This document shows positions 7,313 to 10,547 of a stretch of 10,547 nt of DNA, piece by piece. The notes below the pieces were generated by a model. It worked only from the letters and a program-made list of their open reading frames with translations. It was not told where the DNA came from and made no database searches. The translations under genes and the position numbers were made by a program. Position 1 is the stretch's first letter. Every line of letters begins with the position of its first letter. Location of the stretch: NCBI GenBank assembly GCA_964632485.1, contig CAZWDO010000002.1, positions 9,093 to 19,639 on the forward strand, written 5' to 3'. This DNA comes from CAZWDO01 sp964632485 [NCBI: uncultured bacterium] (lineage in GTDB: Bacteria > JAGOEH01).

Positions 7313-7651
7313 ATGGCGCTGTTTTTCCAAGTGATCGACAAAGAACAATCAGTTTTAGTGCGGGTTAATTTTGATATTGTCAATGACAATATGCAGACTC
7401 TGCAGGAACTATTTGATCAAATCATGAATCAAAACAAATCGAATGTGGTGATTGATTTTTCTGAAGTTAATGTTATTGATAGTCTCGGATTGGGAAAATT
7501 ATTGAAGTTTTATCAAAAAGCCAAACAAAAAAATATCAATTTGATTATTTTCGGCCTTAATAATCAAATAAAATATTTGTTCCATATCACCCAATTGGAA
7601 GCGATTTTTACCTTAGCAGAAACTGAAGAGGATGCCTTAGGAAAGATTTAA
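7313..7651 (+). CDS. STAS-domain protein, anti-sigma-factor antagonist type
   Basis: A single-domain 112-residue protein of the SpoIIAA/RsbV class. It has the alternating strand-helix pattern of a STAS domain: VLVRVNF, a helix to about residue 40, VVIDFSEV, then IDSLGLGKLL and LIIFGLNNQIKYLF. Ser57 in the DSLGLG loop matches the serine that a cognate RsbW/SpoIIAB-like kinase phosphorylates in this family, so a partner-switching role is likely. That is inference: no kinase, phosphatase or sigma factor gene is nearby. A strong AAGGAGG (7300-7306) lies 6 nt before the ATG, and the gene starts 15 bp after ftsY. Its target pathway (stress sigma factor, second messenger or envelope control) cannot be told from the sequence. 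Confidence 0.9.
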   Translation: MALFFQVIDKEQSVLVRVNFDIVNDNMQTLQELFDQIMNQNKSNVVIDFSEVNVIDSLGLGKLLKFYQKAKQKNINLIIFGLNNQIKYLFHITQLEAIFTLAETEEDALGKI

Positions 7652-7668
7652 TCAATATAATTAACATT

Positions 7669-7675
7669 AAAGGAG
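7669..7675 (+). promoter_or_regulatory. Ribosome binding site that decides the dacB start
   Basis: AAAGGAG lies 7 nt before the TTG at 7683, but only 1 nt before the in-frame TTG at 7677. The second TTG is therefore the probable initiator, which shortens the protein by two residues and gives a normal basic n-region (MRLW) for the signal sequence. Confidence 0.75.
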
Positions 7676-7682
7676 CTTGATT

Positions 7683-9173
7683 TTGCGTTTATGGTATATC
7701 ATTTTCTTAATAAGTTTGGTTTTATTTGGCAATTGTAGACAACGGTCACTCCACACCTTAGAGAAAAACCGGACCCAATTAGAACGCGAGATTGACCGTG
7801 TTTTAAGTGAAGAAAATTTTGATAATGCGCACTGGGGGGTATATGTCGTGGCGCTGGAAGATGGCCGGGAGCTGTATCGTTGGAATCATAATAAATTATT
7901 TATGCCGGCTTCCAATACCAAATTGATTTCTACTGCCGCCGCATGTATGTCGCTGAAACCCGATTTTCGGTATCATACGCCTTTTTTTGTTTCGGGAAAA
8001 ATCGACAACGATATTTTAAATGGCAATCTGATCGTCAGAGGTCAAGGAGATCCATCGCTGAGTCCCTATTTTTTTAAGGAAAACCGGTTAGAAGTTTTTG
8101 AACAGTGGGCCCAACAGCTCAAAGCTAAAGGTGTTCGGACCATCACCGGCGATTTGATTGGCGATGTGGGATGGATGACTCCGGATTACCTCGGCCAGGG
8201 CTGGGCTTGGGATTATCAGTCTGACTATTATGCGGCCCAGTTAAGCGCATTGTGCTTTAATGATAATATTATCGAGTTTACATTGCAGTACGATGCCTCA
8301 CAAGCGGAAAAATATCGTCTGACCACTCAGCCAGATATCGATTTTCTGGTGTTCGATGAAAAGAAGGTTGAAATTGTCCCACCGGGAAAAGCTACGGGAA
8401 TCTCCATTGAACGTAAACTCAATACCAATCATATTAGTTTTAAAGCGGCCATTGATACTACTAAGTCGTTTACGAGTGAAGTGACTGTTAATGATCCTGC
8501 ATTATTTTTTCTGACCTGTCTCTCAATGGTGTTGAATCGGGAAGGAATCAAGCTGGAAGGCCGGATTCGTACCAGTCGCGATAGTGTGGAACTTGACGGA
8601 CTTTATAATCAAGCGGACCAGATTGCCGAATATCAATCTCCCCCCCTTTCAGAAATTATTAAAACTATCTTGAAAGTCAGCCATAATTTGATGGCGGAAC
8701 AGGTTTTTCGAACGATGGGCTACTATTTCAAGGGATCCTCCGGTACGCGTTCGGCGCTGGATGTTGTTACCACCCGGTTTTTCTCCGCAGCGGGAATCGA
8801 TGACGGCCGGGTACAATTGGCGGACGGTTCCGGACTTTCACGGTATAATCTTATTGCTCCCAAAGACTTTGTTCGTTTGCTCGAATATGTTTATAAATCA
8901 GATTTTTTTCAAACTTATTATGATTGTTTACCCATTGCCGGAGTTGATGGTACTATTCGCGGCCGCATGAAAAACACGGCTGCATTTAACAATGTACATG
9001 CGAAAACGGGTACAATCTCCAATGTGCGCGCATTATCGGGGTATGTTACGACACGGAATGGTAAAATGCTGGCATTTAGTATGATCGCCAATAACTATAC
9101 GACTCCGGTATCTCTGGCAACATCAATCCAGGATAAAATTTGCGCGATTTTAGCCGAATATGAATTACCTTGA
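7683..9173 (+). CDS. dacB: D-alanyl-D-alanine carboxypeptidase/endopeptidase, PBP4 family (peptidase S13)
   Basis: A 496-residue penicillin-binding protein of the DacB family, which trims D-Ala from peptidoglycan stem peptides and cuts cross-links in the periplasm. Numbered from the TTG at 7683, the signs are: a hydrophobic N-terminal segment (WYIIFLISLVLFG, about 4-16) for export; the serine motif PASNTK with Ser77 and Lys80; RGQGDPSLS in the following domain; the SxN motif SHN (333-335) in VSHNLMAEQ; DGSGLSRYN; and the KTG motif (441-443) in HAKTGT, followed by RALSGYV. All three active-site motifs are intact. Cys18 follows the hydrophobic segment but the preceding residues (FGN) are a poor lipobox, so lipid attachment is uncertain; it may be cleaved, or stay anchored. 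It starts 31 bp after the STAS gene stop and is followed 12 bp later by the ribonucleotide reductase gene, with no terminator between, so the three genes look co-transcribed. Confidence 0.95.
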   Translation: MRLWYIIFLISLVLFGNCRQRSLHTLEKNRTQLEREIDRVLSEENFDNAHWGVYVVALEDGRELYRWNHNKLFMPASNTKLISTAAACMSLKPDFRYHTPFFVSGKIDNDILNGNLIVRGQGDPSLSPYFFKENRLEVFEQWAQQLKAKGVRTITGDLIGDVGWMTPDYLGQGWAWDYQSDYYAAQLSALCFNDNIIEFTLQYDASQAEKYRLTTQPDIDFLVFDEKKVEIVPPGKATGISIERKLNTNHISFKAAIDTTKSFTSEVTVNDPALFFLTCLSMVLNREGIKLEGRIRTSRDSVELDGLYNQADQIAEYQSPPLSEIIKTILKVSHNLMAEQVFRTMGYYFKGSSGTRSALDVVTTRFFSAAGIDDGRVQLADGSGLSRYNLIAPKDFVRLLEYVYKSDFFQTYYDCLPIAGVDGTIRGRMKNTAAFNNVHAKTGTISNVRALSGYVTTRNGKMLAFSMIANNYTTPVSLATSIQDKICAILAEYELP

Positions 9174-9185
9174 GAAGGAGATAGA

Positions 9186-10547
9186 ATGTCCGTTGCTTTG
9201 AAGTTTACAGATAATGCTATGGTGGTATTGGAGAAACGCTATCTCCGGAAAAATGGAAATGGGGAATTGATGGAAACCGCAGAAGAGCTTTTCCGTCGTG
9301 TGGCGGTAAATATTGCGGACATCGATAAGAAATATGATCCCCAAGCGGATAGCGCTGAACTGGCTGAACGTTTTTATCAATTGATGATTAATTGCGATTT
9401 TATGCCAAATTCGCCGACGTTAATGAATGCAGGGAATGAATTGCAACAACTTTCCGCATGTTTTGTATTGCCTGTGGACGATTCCATTGATGCGATTTTC
9501 GAAGCGGTCAAATATACGGCATTAATTCATAAAAGTGGAGGGGGAACTGGTTTTTCTTTCTCTCGTTTACGGCCGAAAAATGATTCCGTGCGTTCAACAA
9601 AAGGGATCTCCTCCGGTCCTGTATCTTTTATGACAGTTTTCGATTCGGCAACGGAAGCGATCAAACAGGGGGGTACCCGGCGTGGCGCAAACATGGGAAT
9701 TCTACGCATCGATCATCCTGACATTATTGAATTTATCCGTTCAAAAGAAAAAAGTTACCGCCGTTTGACAAATTTTAACATTTCCGTGGCATTGACCGAA
9801 GAGTTTATTCAGGCGGTTAAAAACGGGGATGACTTTGATATTGTGCATCCAACTTCCAAACAAGTCGTAGGACGAAAAAATGCTCGGGAAGTGTTTGATC
9901 TGATTGTCCATCATGCCTGGGAAACCGGCGATCCCGGGATCATTTTCATCGACCGCATTAACCGTGATAATCCTACACCCCATATTGGTGAAATTGAAAG
10001 TACCAATCCCTGCGGCGAACAACCCTTATTACCTTATGAGGCCTGTAATCTGGGATCGATTAATTTGGTGAATTTTATCGATGAGGATGGCCGGATCGAC
10101 TGGAACCGATTGGAAAAAACGATTCGTCTATCCGTTCATTTTCTGGATAATGTAATTGACGCCAGTGTGTTTCCTTTACCGCAAATAACGGAAATGGTTC
10201 AGGGTAACCGTAAGATCGGATTGGGTGTGATGGGATTTGCCGATATGCTGATCCGTATGGGGATTGCTTATGATAGCGAAGAGGCTCTGTCGGTCGGCGC
10301 GGAGGTAATGGCTTTTTTAGACCGTATTTCAAAGGATGAGTCGGTACGGTTGAGTGAAACACGGGGCTCTTTTCCCAATTTTAAGGGAAGCCTTTATGAT
10401 CAAAAGGATTGGCGAGGGATCCGCAATGCCACGACTACCACTATTGCGCCTACAGGGACGATTTCGATTATCGCCGGTTGTTCCAGTGGAATTGAACCGC
10501 TTTTTGCGGTTTGTTTCACGCGTCACGTGCTGGATGGGCAGCGCTTG
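9186..10547 (+). CDS. nrdJ: Adenosylcobalamin-dependent (class II) ribonucleoside-diphosphate reductase, 3' end outside window
   Basis: Open for 454 codons to the right edge. The enzyme makes deoxyribonucleotides; class II forms generate the active-site thiyl radical with vitamin B12 coenzyme, work with or without oxygen, and need no NrdB partner. Visible signs: [11 protein letters not shown] (73-83), the first redox cysteine in [11 protein letters not shown] (Cys92), the loop [16 protein letters not shown] (115-130), [12 protein letters not shown] (160-171), the catalytic NPCGEQPL (274-281) with Asn274, Cys276 and Glu278, then [10 protein letters not shown], and [20 protein letters not shown] (419-438). 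The text matches class II enzymes better than class I NrdA. No ATP-cone precedes the catalytic core. The C-terminal cysteine pair that reduces the active site would lie past the window. AAGGAG (9175-9180) is 5 nt before the ATG. Class assignment is from motif resemblance. Confidence 0.92.
   Translation, partial: MSVALKFTDNAMVVLEKRYLRKNGNGELMETAEELFRRVAVNIADIDKKYDPQADSAELAERFYQLMINCDFMPNSPTLMNAGNELQQLSACFVLPVDDSIDAIFEAVKYTALIHKSGGGTGFSFSRLRPKNDSVRSTKGISSGPVSFMTVFDSATEAIKQGGTRRGANMGILRIDHPDIIEFIRSKEKSYRRLTNFNISVALTEEFIQAVKNGDDFDIVHPTSKQVVGRKNAREVFDLIVHHAWETGDPGIIFIDRINRDNPTPHIGEIESTNPCGEQPLLPYEACNLGSINLVNFIDEDGRIDWNRLEKTIRLSVHFLDNVIDASVFPLPQITEMVQGNRKIGLGVMGFADMLIRMGIAYDSEEALSVGAEVMAFLDRISKDESVRLSETRGSFPNFKGSLYDQKDWRGIRNATTTTIAPTGTISIIAGCSSGIEPLFAVCFTRHVLDGQRL

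Noticed and set aside
7656-7661. TATAAT before dacB as an internal promoter
   Set aside because: The matching -35 position reads TGCCTT and there is no extended -10 TG, so the support is weak.

Overview
The window looks like an ordinary chromosomal segment from a free-living bacterium, probably Gram-negative. A signal-peptide-bearing, PorV-like outer-membrane beta-barrel protein points to a double membrane. Its fusion to a transglutaminase-like domain, together with a PBP4-type DacB and an adenosylcobalamin-type (class II) ribonucleotide reductase, fits the wider FCB group (Calditrichota, KSB1 or Marinimicrobia-like lineages). The promoters visible here have E. coli-like TTGACA/TATAAT boxes rather than the TTTG/TAnnTTTG boxes of Bacteroidota, which argues against a typical Bacteroidota member. 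The taxonomic placement is inference. I see no insertion sequence, phage gene, CRISPR array, tRNA or rRNA.

Left arm, minus strand (about 1-2480): two genes read leftward. The first is a 158-codon methylated-DNA--protein-cysteine methyltransferase (ogt type, PCHRV active site). Next is a long gene that enters from position 1948 and runs off the left edge after 649 open codons. Its product has a signal peptide, a PorV/UPF0164-like barrel, an Ig-like middle region and a Cys-His-Glu transglutaminase-like domain. It has its own near-perfect promoter, embedded in the ogt stop codon, with a run of ten T between the -35 and -10 boxes.

Divergent intergenic region (2481-2828): it holds the smc promoter, a small palindrome, a weak hairpin and a doubtful 28-codon reading frame.

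Right arm, plus strand (2829-10547): five closely packed genes, smc, ftsY, a STAS-domain anti-sigma-factor antagonist, dacB and a class II ribonucleotide reductase cut by the right edge. The smc and ftsY genes overlap by 4 bp, and the other gaps (up to the chosen start codons) are 12 to 31 bp with clear Shine-Dalgarno sites and no terminator, so they probably form one operon driven by the promoter at 2758-2786. Their roles are chromosome segregation, membrane protein targeting, a regulatory switch, peptidoglycan maturation and dNTP supply, a plausible growth and cell-cycle set. No clearly new system is present. The items most worth following are the T10 promoter spacer upstream of an outer-membrane gene, the barrel-transglutaminase fusion, the divergent SMC hinge and the unusual residues in FtsY.
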